From positions 3,968,001 through 4,032,000 of the forward strand of contig LR782234.1 of the NCBI GenBank assembly GCA_902825215.1: DNA of 64,000 nt, in the 5' to 3' direction. Below are positions 26,806 to 34,645 of this stretch, one piece after another. Numbering within the stretch: position 1 is the stretch's first letter; each line of letters starts with the position of its first letter. The notes below the pieces were generated by a model. That model saw only the letters and a list, made by a program, of their open reading frames with translations. It was not told the origin of the DNA and did not search any database. Source of the DNA: Pseudomonas fluorescens. Its GTDB lineage: Bacteria > Pseudomonadota > Gammaproteobacteria > Pseudomonadales > Pseudomonadaceae. A program made the position numbers and the translations under genes.

Positions 26806-26982
26806 CCCCCTCACCCCAACCCTCTCCCCCAGGGGGGCGAGGGGGAAAGGGAGCCGACCGAATTCAATTCAAATCCTGCGTTCGACTCGCAATTCAAAAC
26901 CTGCATTCGACTCGACATTTCAGGTCGGCATATCTCTCACAAACACTTCGGTCAGTCCCCTCTCCCTCCGGGAGGGCTTTTC
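26806..26982. repeat. CTCTCCC-ended intergenic element, copy D
   Basis: The left end reads CCCTCACCCCAACCCTCTCC and the right end GTCAGTCCCCTCTCCCTCCG then GGAGGGCTTTTC. The interior holds two CGACTCG segments (TTCGACTCGCAATTC, TTCGACTCGACATTTCAGG) like those in copies B and C. It separates the convergent chemoreceptor and sensor-kinase genes. Confidence 0.75.
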
Positions 26983-26987
26983 AAGGT

Positions 26988-28301
26988 TCACCGCCGAGGC
27001 AATTCGATCACCACCTTCAACCCACCCCACTCACTCTCGCCCAACACCAGCAACCCGCCCCACGTTTCCACGATATCGCGCACGATGCCCAACCCCAGAC
27101 CATGGCCGTCGGTCTGTTCATCCAGCCGCGTGCCACGGCTGAAGACTTCGGCGCGCTGTTGCTCGGGAATGCCCGGGCCGTCGTCCTCGACGCTCAGGGC
27201 AAAGCCGTCAGTACGTTCGATCACGCTCAAGCGCACTTCGGCGTCCGCCCACTTGCAGGCGTTATCGAGCAGGTTGCCCAACAGCTCAAGCAAATCCTCA
27301 CGGTCCCAGGGCAGTTGCAGCCCGGCCGGGGCGACATAGCTGAGCGCCAGGTGTTCGCCGTGGATCATGTTCAGCGTCGCCAGCAGCCCCGGCAGTTCCG
27401 CATCGCAATCGAACAGCGCGCCGGGCAGCGCATCGCCGGACAAGCGTGCGCGATTCAATTCGCGATTGAGGCGCTGCTGCACTTGCTCCAGTTGCTCAAT
27501 GAGGACCTTGCGCAGTTCCGGGTGCGCATCGAGTTTTTCGCTCGACGCCACGCTCAACAGCACCGCCAGCGGGGTTTTCAAAGCATGGCCGAGGTTGCCC
27601 AAGGCATTGCGCGAGCGCTTGAGGCTGTCTTCGGTATGGGCGAGCAAATGGTTGATCTGCGCCACCAGCGGCTCCAGTTCTACCGGCACCTGATCATCGA
27701 GCTGCGAACGCTGGCCCTGCTGCAATTGCGCGATCTGTTCACGCGCCCGTTCCAGCGGTTTCAAGGCGCGGCGTACGGTCAGGCGCTGCAACAGCAGAAT
27801 CACCAGCAACGCCGTCAGGCCCGCCGCCAGACCGATCTGGCGCATGCGCTGGAAGCTCTCGCGCACCGGCGTGTAATCCTGCGCGACGCTGATCGAGATC
27901 GACTGACCGAGACGTCGATAATCCGAACGCAGTATCAGCAACTGTTGGCCGTCCGGGCCCAACTGCAGATTGCTGTGCAGGCCGGGATGGTCGAGCAGCG
28001 GCAGGTCCTGATCCCACAACGAGCGCGAACGCCAGTGGCTGTCGGCAAAGTCGATACGGAAGTAATGCCCGGAAAACGGCCGCTGATAGGCTGGCGACAG
28101 ATGCCGCTCATCCAGCTGCAAACCTTGCGGGCCGCGCACCAGCGCCACCAGCAGACTCTCGCTGTCGTTGCGCAGACCTGCTTCGAGATAACGCTGCAAC
28201 CCTGCTTCGAACAACCACAGACTGGTCTGCGCCAGCACCACGCCGACGATCACCATCACACTGATCAGACCCAGGCTCAAGCGGCGCTGGATCGACCTCA
28301 C
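26988..28301 (-). CDS. bqsS: Sensor histidine kinase (BqsS/CarS-like)
   Basis: The 437-residue inner-membrane kinase has TM1 (about 12-30), a short periplasmic domain (31-155), TM2 (about 157-172), a phospho-acceptor motif LGHALKTPLAVL with His239, and an HATPase domain (LLGNLLDNACKWA, VEDDGPGIP, GLGLGIVRDIV). Its ATG overlaps the regulator stop by 4 bp. The surrounding order (PepSY, PepSY, regulator, kinase beside two chemoreceptors) is what I recall for P. aeruginosa PA2656-PA2659, the BqsRS/CarSR system sensing Fe(II) or Ca2+. Residues 44-48 read RNDSE rather than the RExxE iron motif reported there. Confidence 0.85.
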   Translation of the reverse strand: MRSIQRRLSLGLISVMVIVGVVLAQTSLWLFEAGLQRYLEAGLRNDSESLLVALVRGPQGLQLDERHLSPAYQRPFSGHYFRIDFADSHWRSRSLWDQDLPLLDHPGLHSNLQLGPDGQQLLILRSDYRRLGQSISISVAQDYTPVRESFQRMRQIGLAAGLTALLVILLLQRLTVRRALKPLERAREQIAQLQQGQRSQLDDQVPVELEPLVAQINHLLAHTEDSLKRSRNALGNLGHALKTPLAVLLSVASSEKLDAHPELRKVLIEQLEQVQQRLNRELNRARLSGDALPGALFDCDAELPGLLATLNMIHGEHLALSYVAPAGLQLPWDREDLLELLGNLLDNACKWADAEVRLSVIERTDGFALSVEDDGPGIPEQQRAEVFSRGTRLDEQTDGHGLGLGIVRDIVETWGGLLVLGESEWGGLKVVIELPRR

Positions 28302-28966
28302 GAGGCTTGCCCGCCGAACAGGTAACCCTGGCCGCGACGGGTTTCGATCACGCTTTTGCCGAGCTTGCGCCGCAGATGATTGACGTGGACTTCGAGCACA
28401 TTGGAATCGCGCTCGGTTTCACCGTCGTAAAGGTGTTCGGCGAGGTGGCTTTTGGAGAGGATCTGCTCCGGATGCAGCATGAAATAGCGCAGCAGGCGAA
28501 ACTCGGCGGCGGTCAGTTGAATATCGGCGCCGTCACGCACCACGCACTGCCGCCCCTCGTCCAGGTGCAGACCGGCGGCCTTCAATGTCGGTTGATTGGC
28601 CTGGCCCTTGGAGCGGCGCAACAGTGACTGAATGCGCAGTTGCAGCTCTTCGGGGTGGAACGGCTTGGTCAGGTAATCGTCGGCGCCGGCCTTCAGGCCT
28701 TCGATGCGTTCGGCCCAGGAATCGCGTGCCGTCAGTATCAGCACCGGAATCGACAGCCCACCGGCGCGCCACTGCGCCAGCACTTCAAGCCCCGGCACGC
28801 CGGGCAGGCCGAGATCGAGGATGATCAGATCGTACGGCTCGCTGCTGCCCTGATACACCGCGTCGCGACCGTCGGCCAGCCAATCGACCGCGTAACCTTG
28901 CCGCTGCAGGCTGGCGAGCAACTCGTCGGCCAGCGGTACGTGGTCTTCCACCAAAAGCAAACGCAT
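28298..28966 (-). CDS. bqsR: OmpR-family response regulator (BqsR/CarR-like)
   Basis: The 222-residue regulator has a receiver domain with phospho-acceptor Asp51 (LIILDLGLPG), the LTAR switch Thr79, and Lys101 (YLTKPF). A winged-helix OmpR domain follows (LTAAEFRLLRYFMLHPEQIL, then VHVNHLRRKLG and RRGQGYLF). It is cotranscribed with the kinase downstream (4-bp overlap) and two PepSY genes upstream (3-bp gap to the nearer one). By synteny it is the BqsR/CarR orthologue controlling cation-stress genes. Confidence 0.86.
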   Translation of the reverse strand: MRLLLVEDHVPLADELLASLQRQGYAVDWLADGRDAVYQGSSEPYDLIILDLGLPGVPGLEVLAQWRAGGLSIPVLILTARDSWAERIEGLKAGADDYLTKPFHPEELQLRIQSLLRRSKGQANQPTLKAAGLHLDEGRQCVVRDGADIQLTAAEFRLLRYFMLHPEQILSKSHLAEHLYDGETERDSNVLEVHVNHLRRKLGKSVIETRRGQGYLFGGQAS

Positions 28967-28969
28967 CGA

Positions 28970-29281
28970 TCAATCTTCCTTGTCTTTGACTAACTCGCCG
29001 GTGTCGGCCTTCAAGTGCAGCTCGCGCGCCACGCCCTCGACCGTCAGCAACTCGACTTCGTAAATGTAGACGTCGTGTTTTTCTTCCAGCTCGACTTCCA
29101 GCAGTTTGGCGCCGGGGTAACGATCCATGGCCTGCTGCAACACTTGCTCCAGCGGCAGGATCACGCCCTTCTCGCGCAGGCTCAGGGCTTCGTCCTGATC
29201 GAGGTCGCGGGCCATGGCCGTGGAGCAAAACAACACCAGCACCAGGGCCGTACGGCGGGTGGTGCGAACATTAAGCTTCAT
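28970..29281 (-). CDS. Exported PepSY-domain protein, second of pair
   Basis: The 103-residue protein starts at ATG 29281 (MKLNVRTTRRTALVLVLF) with a signal peptide ending TAMA/RDLDQ. A single PepSY domain follows (GVILPLEQVLQQAMDRYPGA, KHDVYIYEVELLTVEG, ELHLKADTGELVKDKED). PepSY proteins in two-component operons are thought to sense or buffer at the membrane. Its ATG overlaps the stop of the preceding PepSY gene by one base (TAATG), so the two are translationally coupled; the two mature proteins are clearly related. Confidence 0.87.
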   Translation of the reverse strand: MKLNVRTTRRTALVLVLFCSTAMARDLDQDEALSLREKGVILPLEQVLQQAMDRYPGAKLLEVELEEKHDVYIYEVELLTVEGVARELHLKADTGELVKDKED

Positions 29282-29589
29282 TACGTATCCTGATGATGCT
29301 TGAGCACTTTGCCATCGACCGCGTCCAATTCCAGATCCCATTTCTCGCCCTGCGGATCGCGCAATTCGATCTGGTAAATGTACTTGCCATATTTTTCTTC
29401 CAGCTCGGTTTCGGTGATTTCCGAGCCCGGGTGTTTGGCCAGCGCGATGGCGTTGAGCTTCTCGAAGGAGACGATAGTACCAGCGTCACGCAAACGAAGC
29501 GCTTCGTCAGGCCCCAGATCACGCGCAAATGCGGTGCCGGCAGTGAGGCAGATGATCGAGGCAGTGATCAGGGCAGTCAGGGTGTTCAC
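29281..29589 (-). CDS. Exported PepSY-domain protein, first of pair
   Basis: The start is taken as GTG 29589 because GGAGA lies six bases upstream; the longer in-frame TTG at 29601 has no such site. The 102-residue product has a signal peptide (NTLTALITASIICLTAGTAFA) and a PepSY domain (IVSFEKLNAIALAKHPGSEI, KYGKYIYQIELRDPQGE, ELDAVDGKVLKHHQDT). It is the first gene of the apparent PepSY–PepSY–regulator–kinase operon, so it lies closest to the promoter and probably belongs to the regulon as well. Confidence 0.85.
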   Translation of the reverse strand: MNTLTALITASIICLTAGTAFARDLGPDEALRLRDAGTIVSFEKLNAIALAKHPGSEITETELEEKYGKYIYQIELRDPQGEKWDLELDAVDGKVLKHHQDT

Positions 29590-29693
29590 GGGTGTCTCCA
29601 ATTCTTATGGATTGCTTACGACAGGCACCTTAACGGGAGCAACTTAACTGAAACTGAATGGCCATCATTGTGCCCCTTCAGACGGTGCAGAAC

Positions 29694-29915
29694 CCTGTGG
29701 GAGCGAGCCTGCTCGCGAAAAGCGTTCTTTCAGCCAGCACATTTGGTACTGAAACACCGCTTCGCGAGCAGGCTCGCTCCCACATGATTTTGCGTCTGAC
29801 ACAAAACCCATGAACACCTTGCCCCTGTAGGAGTGAGCCTGCTCGCGATAGCGGTCTTTCAGTCAGCCCATTTGGCACTGACACACCGCTATCGCGAGCA
29901 GGCGAAGGCCTACAA
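29694..29915. repeat. Two consecutive REP pairs
   Basis: A regular GAGCGAGCCTGCTCGCG pair at 29694-29785 is followed by a diverged pair at 29826-29915 whose left unit starts CTGTAGGAGTGAGC and whose right unit ends GGCGAAGGCCTACA. Outer-arm changes (TGTAGG/CCTACA) keep the pairing. They fill the gap between the PepSY operon and the patatin gene, which diverge. Confidence 0.82.
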
Positions 29916-29934
29916 GGGCTCTGCAACATGTGCT

Positions 29935-29940
29935 TATAAT
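29935..29940 (+). promoter_or_regulatory. Probable -10 box for the patatin-like gene
   Basis: A perfect TATAAT lies 28 bp before the ATG at 29969, with TG three bases before it. No good -35 is visible; the upstream sequence is the edge of the REP pair. Confidence 0.5.
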
Positions 29941-29968
29941 TCGCAGCTTGCTAACGATCGAGGCCGGT

Positions 29969-31048
29969 ATGACCGCCATCCACATCAAATTCCCCGCCCT
30001 CACCCTCAAGGCCGGCCCGCGGGCCATGGCGCGCATTCGTGCCCGGGGTCTGAACGCTGCCGACGTCGGCACCCTGCCCGGCGCGGCCGGTGGGCCTAAG
30101 GCGTTGGGGATTCAGGGGCTGGATCTGGCGCTGTTCGGTGAATGGCTGCCGAGTACGCCGCGCGAGCGGTCGCTGATCGGCGCTTCGGTCGGTTCCTGGC
30201 GCTTCGCCAGTGCCTGTCTGCCCGACGCCGCCGAAGGCCTGCGCCGCCTCGGGCATCTGTACGCCGAGCAGAATTTCAACAAAGGCGTGACCATGGCCGA
30301 GATCAGTCAGAGCTCGCAGCGCATGCTCAACGACCTGCTCGACGGCCGCGACGCCAGCATCCTCGACAATGCGCATTACCGCTTGAACATCATGGTAGTG
30401 AAAAGCCAAGGCCGTCTGGCCGAGGATCATCGCGGGCGACTCGGTCTGGCGCTGGGTTCGGTGATTGCCGACAACCTGCGTGGCCGGGCGCGGCTGTCGC
30501 GGCACTTCGAACGGCTGATCATCCACGACCCGCGCCTGGCGCCGCCGCTGCATGCGCTGGACGACTTCCCATCGCGCTTCGTCGCGCTGAACGCCGGCAA
30601 CCTGCGCCAGGCCTTGCTGGCGTCGGGTTCGATCCCGATGGTCATGGAAGGCGTGCGCGATCTGCCCGGCGCTGGCGCGGGGACGTTTCGCGACGGCGGC
30701 CTGCTCGACTATCACCTCGACCTGCCCTACAGCGGCGACGGCATCGTGCTCTATCCGCACTTCACCGACCGGGTGATTCCCGGCTGGTTCGACAAGACCC
30801 TGCCGTGGCGCCGCGCCTCGGTGCAGCGTTTGCAGGACGTGCTGTTGCTCGCACCGTCGAAGGAATATCTGGCCCGCCTGCCTTTCGGCAAACTGCCCGA
30901 CCGAAACGACTTCAAACGCTTCATGGGCGATGCGCCGAGCCGGCAGAAGTACTGGCACACGGCGATGGACGAAAGCCGCCGCCTCGGTGACGAATTTCTC
31001 GAACTGACGGCCAACGGTCGCCTCGCCGAGCACTTGCTGACCCTTTAG
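29969..31048 (+). CDS. Patatin-like phospholipase family protein
   Basis: The 359-residue protein starts at ATG 29969 (MTAIHIKFPALTLKAGPRAM) with a GAGG site upstream. The catalytic Ser is in LIGASVGSWR (Ser73, GxSxG), the oxyanion loop is GAAGGPKALG (residues 38-47), and the catalytic Asp is in FRDGGLLDYH (Asp242). This Ser–Asp dyad defines patatin-type lipid acyl hydrolases. No signal peptide is seen, so it is probably cytoplasmic. It lies between the PepSY operon and queD. Confidence 0.87.
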   Translation: MTAIHIKFPALTLKAGPRAMARIRARGLNAADVGTLPGAAGGPKALGIQGLDLALFGEWLPSTPRERSLIGASVGSWRFASACLPDAAEGLRRLGHLYAEQNFNKGVTMAEISQSSQRMLNDLLDGRDASILDNAHYRLNIMVVKSQGRLAEDHRGRLGLALGSVIADNLRGRARLSRHFERLIIHDPRLAPPLHALDDFPSRFVALNAGNLRQALLASGSIPMVMEGVRDLPGAGAGTFRDGGLLDYHLDLPYSGDGIVLYPHFTDRVIPGWFDKTLPWRRASVQRLQDVLLLAPSKEYLARLPFGKLPDRNDFKRFMGDAPSRQKYWHTAMDESRRLGDEFLELTANGRLAEHLLTL

Positions 31049-31133
31049 TCAGCACAGCCACAGACAAGCTGATAAACTCGCCGCCTGCCCGAATCGCTGC
31101 GGCGAACGCCATCTGACAGAGTCAAAAAATACC

Positions 31134-31490
31134 GTGGAAATTTTCAAAGAGTTTACTTTCGAATCCGCCCACCGCCTGCCGCACGTCCCGGACGGCCACA
31201 AGTGCGGGCGTCTGCACGGTCACTCGTTCAAAGTGGCGCTGCACCTGAGCGGCGACCTCGACCCGCACACCGGCTGGATCCGCGATTTCTCCGAGATCAA
31301 GGCGATCTTCAAGCCGCTGTACGAGCGTCTCGATCACAACTACCTGAACGACATTCCCGGCCTGGAAAACCCGACCAGCGAAGTGCTGGCCAAATTCATC
31401 TGGAATGAAATGAAGCCGCTGCTGCCGGAACTGAGCGCGATCCGCATTCATGAAACCTGCACCAGTGGGTGCATTTATCGCGGCGAGTAA
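31134..31490 (+). CDS. queD: 6-carboxytetrahydropterin synthase QueD
   Basis: The 118-residue enzyme starts with GTG at 31134. It converts dihydroneopterin triphosphate to 6-carboxytetrahydropterin in queuosine synthesis. The zinc ligands are His15 (ESAHRLPHV) and the histidines in CGRLHGHSFKV, with Cys27 of KCGRLHGHS as the catalytic Cys. The LDHNYLNDIPGLENPTSE and IHETCTSGCIYRGE segments are diagnostic for QueD. An intrinsic terminator follows at 31626. Confidence 0.95.
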   Translation: MEIFKEFTFESAHRLPHVPDGHKCGRLHGHSFKVALHLSGDLDPHTGWIRDFSEIKAIFKPLYERLDHNYLNDIPGLENPTSEVLAKFIWNEMKPLLPELSAIRIHETCTSGCIYRGE

Positions 31491-31512
31491 TTTCAGGCGA
31501 TTCGAATACCCC

Positions 31513-31603
31513 TCGTGGGAGCGAGCCTGCTCGCGAAAGCGGTGTGCCAGTCACTGTCCAGTTCAATGGACGACCGCATTCGCGAGCAGGCTCGCTCCCA
31601 CAG
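31513..31603. repeat. REP pair (GAGCCTGCTCGCG type)
   Basis: Inverted copies of GTGGGAGCGAGCCTGCTCGC lie between the queD stop and its terminator. Confidence 0.85.
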
Positions 31604-31625
31604 GGGAACAGTGTTGATCCAAAAG

Positions 31626-31649
31626 AACAGCCGCAAAGGCTGTTTTTTT
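31626..31649 (+). terminator. Intrinsic terminator downstream of queD
   Basis: The short stem ACAGCC/GGCTGT with a GCAAA loop is followed by seven T residues. Confidence 0.85.
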
Positions 31650-31706
31650 ATGCCTGCGCCGCCCTACTGCAATTCCTCCTGTCAGCATCAAAAATCCCCT
31701 GAAACC

Positions 31707-31818
31707 GATCGTTCCCATGCTCTGCGTGGGAATGCCTCAACGGACGCTCCGCGTTCGGCTTTGGCATGGGACGCGGAGCGTCCCGGGCTGCATTCCCACG
31801 CAGAGCGTAGGAACGATC
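31707..31818. repeat. 112-bp element with terminal inverted repeats (second copy)
   Basis: The arms GATCGTTCCCATGCTCTGCG and its near-complement CGCAGAGCGTAGGAACGATC pair over 29 bp with two mismatches. The centre (GACGCTCCGCG..GGGACGCGGAGCGTCCCGGG) matches the element at 24341-24450. It lies between queD and codB; nothing else recognisable fills 31819-31984. Confidence 0.83.
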
Positions 31819-31984
31819 CTGCACGGTCATGCACCGTGGCTCCCACATCGCGCACGGGTGCGAACAGCTGCACCGTTTTTGCGCCTGTCTGCGCCGTGTC
31901 GTCTATACATACCCCACCGAATCGGTATTTGGCACGACCGCTGCAACCCTCCCGCGTCTTCTCCCTTCCAGCAAGGACTGCCTC

Positions 31985-33256
31985 ATGACGCAGAACGCTC
32001 CCGGCAACGATTACCCCCTCAGCGAAGTCCCGATGCACGCGCGCAAAGGACTCGCCTCTACCGCGATGGTGTTACTGGGCTTCACGTTTTTTACCGCGAC
32101 CATGTTCGCCGGCGGCAAGCTCGGCGTGGCGTTCACTTTCAGCGAGATGATCGCGGTGATCGTCGTCGGCAACCTGCTGCTCGGCCTGTACGCTGCGGGC
32201 CTGGGCTACATCGCCTTCAAGAGCGGGCTCAACTCGGTGCTGATGGGCCGTTTCTGTTTTGGTGAAGTGGGCAGCAAGCTCAGTGACCTGATTCTCGGAT
32301 TCACCCAGATCGGCTGGTACGCCTGGGGCACGGCGACGGCGGCGGTGGTGATCGGCAAGTATTTCAATCTCAATGAAGCCACGGTGCTCGGCTTGATGGT
32401 GCTGTTCGGGCTGGGCTTCTGCGCCACGGCGTACATCGGTTATCGCGGGCTGGAAATTCTCTCGTACATCGCGGTGCCGGCGATGCTGTTGCTGCTGATG
32501 CTGTCGATGTGGGTCGCGACGGTAAAAGTCGGCGGTTTCGAAGGCTTGCTCAGCGTCGTGCCGACAGGCTCGCTGGACTGGTCGACAGCCATCACGCTGG
32601 TGTTCGGCACCTTCGTCAGTGGCGCGACGCAGGCGACCAACTGGACGCGTTTCTCGCGCTCGGCGCGAGTCGCAGTGCTGGCCAGCCTGATCGGTTTCTT
32701 TGTCGGCAACGGCCTGATGGTGCTGATCGGCGCCTACGGCGCGATCGTCTATCAGCAACCGGACGTGGTCGAGGTGTTGCTGTTGCAAGGTTTCGCCATG
32801 GCCGCGATGGCCATGCTGTTGCTGAACATCTGGAGCACTCAGGACAACACCATCTACAACTTCGCCGTCGCCGGTTGCAACCTGCTGCGCACCGGCCGGC
32901 GCAGAACCGTGACCCTGGGCGGCGCGGTGATCGGCACGGTGCTCGCCTTGCTGGGCATGTACGACATGCTGGTGCCGTATCTGATTTTGCTTGGCACGGT
33001 GATTCCGCCGATTGGCGGGGTGATCATGGCCGACTTCTTCTACCGCTGGCGCGGGCACTATCCACGCCTGGCCGACGCGCGGTTGCCAGCGTTCAACTGG
33101 CCGGGGCTCGGGGCTTACGGGGTGGGCACCATTGCCGCGTTCAGTTCGCCGTGGGTCGCGCCGCTGGTAGGGATTGCCGCTGCCGCGCTAACGTATGTCA
33201 TCGTCACCGGTCTGCTCGGCGCCCGTCGCGTCAGCGCACCACTACAAGATCTATAA
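31985..33256 (+). CDS. codB: Cytosine permease (NCS1 family)
   Basis: The 423-residue inner-membrane protein has about 12 helices and starts at ATG 31985 (MTQNAPGNDYPLSEVPMHAR); upstream in-frame sequence reads through the repeat region and is not coding. NCS1/CodB motifs include LLGFTFFTATMFAGGKLG, GEVGSKLSDLILGFTQIGWY and NIWSTQDNTIYNFAVA. It imports cytosine with a proton or sodium ion. codA follows 13 bp later, giving a classic codBA operon for cytosine salvage. Confidence 0.93.
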   Translation: MTQNAPGNDYPLSEVPMHARKGLASTAMVLLGFTFFTATMFAGGKLGVAFTFSEMIAVIVVGNLLLGLYAAGLGYIAFKSGLNSVLMGRFCFGEVGSKLSDLILGFTQIGWYAWGTATAAVVIGKYFNLNEATVLGLMVLFGLGFCATAYIGYRGLEILSYIAVPAMLLLLMLSMWVATVKVGGFEGLLSVVPTGSLDWSTAITLVFGTFVSGATQATNWTRFSRSARVAVLASLIGFFVGNGLMVLIGAYGAIVYQQPDVVEVLLLQGFAMAAMAMLLLNIWSTQDNTIYNFAVAGCNLLRTGRRRTVTLGGAVIGTVLALLGMYDMLVPYLILLGTVIPPIGGVIMADFFYRWRGHYPRLADARLPAFNWPGLGAYGVGTIAAFSSPWVAPLVGIAAAALTYVIVTGLLGARRVSAPLQDL

Positions 33257-33269
33257 AAGGATTCGCCTG

Positions 33270-34517
33270 ATGCACATCATCAACGCCCGCCTGCGCAACC
33301 AGGAAGGCCTGCACGAACTGCACCTGGAAAACGGTCTGATCCACAGCATCGCCCGCCAGACCGAAGCGCCGACGCTCGGCCCGGAAGACCTCGACGCCGG
33401 CGGCAATCTGGTGGTGCCACCCTTCGTCGAACCACACATTCACCTCGACGCCACCCTCACCGCCGGCGAGCCACGCTGGAACATGAGCGGCACACTGTTC
33501 GAAGGCATCGAGTGCTGGGGCGAGCGCAAGGTCACCATCACCGAAGAAGACACCAAGACCCGCGCCAAGAAGACCATTCAGGCGCTGGCCGCGCACGGCA
33601 TTCAGCACGTGCGCACCCACGTTGACGTCACCGACCCGCAACTCACCGCACTCAAGGCCATGCTCGAAGTGCGCGAGGAAAGCCGGCATCTGATCGACCT
33701 GCAAATCGTCGCGTTTCCGCAGGAAGGCATCGAGTCATTCCGTAACGGTCGCGAGCTGATGGAAGAAGCGATCCGCATGGGCGCGGACGTGGTCGGCGGG
33801 ATTCCGCATTTCGAGTACACCCGCGATCAGGGCGTCAGCTCGGTGAAGTTTCTGATGGACCTGGCCGAGCGCACCGGTTGCCTGGTCGACGTGCATTGCG
33901 ACGAGACCGACGACCCGCATTCACGCTTCCTCGAAGTGCTCGCCGAAGAAGCGCGCAGCCGCGGCATGGGCGCCCGCGTCACCGCCAGCCACACCACGGC
34001 GATGGGCTCTTACGACAACGCCTACTGCGCCAAACTGTTTCGCCTGCTCGGCCATTCCGGGATCAGTTTTGTCTCCTGCCCGACCGAGAGCATTCACCTG
34101 CAAGGACGCTTCGATAACTTCCCGAAACGCCGTGGCGTCACCCGCGTCAACGAACTGCTCGAAGCCGGGATGAACGTGTGCTTCGGCCAGGATTCGATCG
34201 TCGACCCGTGGTATCCGCTGGGCAACGGCAACATCCTGCGCGTTCTCGAGGCCGGGCTGCACATCTGCCACATGCTCGGCTACCGCAACCTGCAAAGTGC
34301 GCTGGATCTGGTCACTGACAACAGCGCCAAAGCCATGCACCTGGGCGAGCGTTACGGGCTGGAACAAGGGCGCCCGGCGAATCTGCTGATCCTGTCGGCG
34401 GACAGTGATTACGAAGTGATTCGCAGCCAGGGCTTGCCGTTGTATTCGATTCGTGATGGCAAGGTGTTGATGAAGCGGCAGATGCCGGTGGTGGAGTTCA
34501 GTGGTGGTCTGAGCTGA
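33270..34517 (+). CDS. codA: Cytosine deaminase
   Basis: This 415-residue amidohydrolase hydrolyses cytosine to uracil and ammonia. The metal ligands are visible as PHIHLD (two His), HCDETDDPHSR (third His) and CFGQDSIVDPWYPLGNGN (Asp). SHTTAMGSYDNAY carries another active-site His. The ATG at 33270 follows AAAGG, and the longer in-frame opening at 33195 overlaps codB. It matches the E. coli CodA family in length, apart from GQD in place of GHD. Confidence 0.95.
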   Translation: MHIINARLRNQEGLHELHLENGLIHSIARQTEAPTLGPEDLDAGGNLVVPPFVEPHIHLDATLTAGEPRWNMSGTLFEGIECWGERKVTITEEDTKTRAKKTIQALAAHGIQHVRTHVDVTDPQLTALKAMLEVREESRHLIDLQIVAFPQEGIESFRNGRELMEEAIRMGADVVGGIPHFEYTRDQGVSSVKFLMDLAERTGCLVDVHCDETDDPHSRFLEVLAEEARSRGMGARVTASHTTAMGSYDNAYCAKLFRLLGHSGISFVSCPTESIHLQGRFDNFPKRRGVTRVNELLEAGMNVCFGQDSIVDPWYPLGNGNILRVLEAGLHICHMLGYRNLQSALDLVTDNSAKAMHLGERYGLEQGRPANLLILSADSDYEVIRSQGLPLYSIRDGKVLMKRQMPVVEFSGGLS

Positions 34518-34541
34518 GGCTTGTGCCGGATCTGATGGCCT

Positions 34542-34634
34542 CATCGCTGGCAAGCCAGGCTCCCACAGATTTTGTGCTGATCATCAATATTGAGTACGGC
34601 GTGAACCTGTGGGAGCCTGGCTTGCCAGCGATGG
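34542..34634. repeat. REP units with an extra base (GAGCCTGGCTTGCCAGCG)
   Basis: Two inverted units, 34542-34568 and 34607-34634, share GGGAGCCTGGCTTGCC, one base longer than the GAGCTGGC form elsewhere. They lie between codA and the convergent DapF-like gene. Confidence 0.8.
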
Positions 34635-34645
34635 CGGCCTCGAAT

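Noticed and set aside
31469..31988. Small plus-strand frames through the REP pair and inverted-repeat element
   Set aside because: Their sequence is simply translated repeat DNA.
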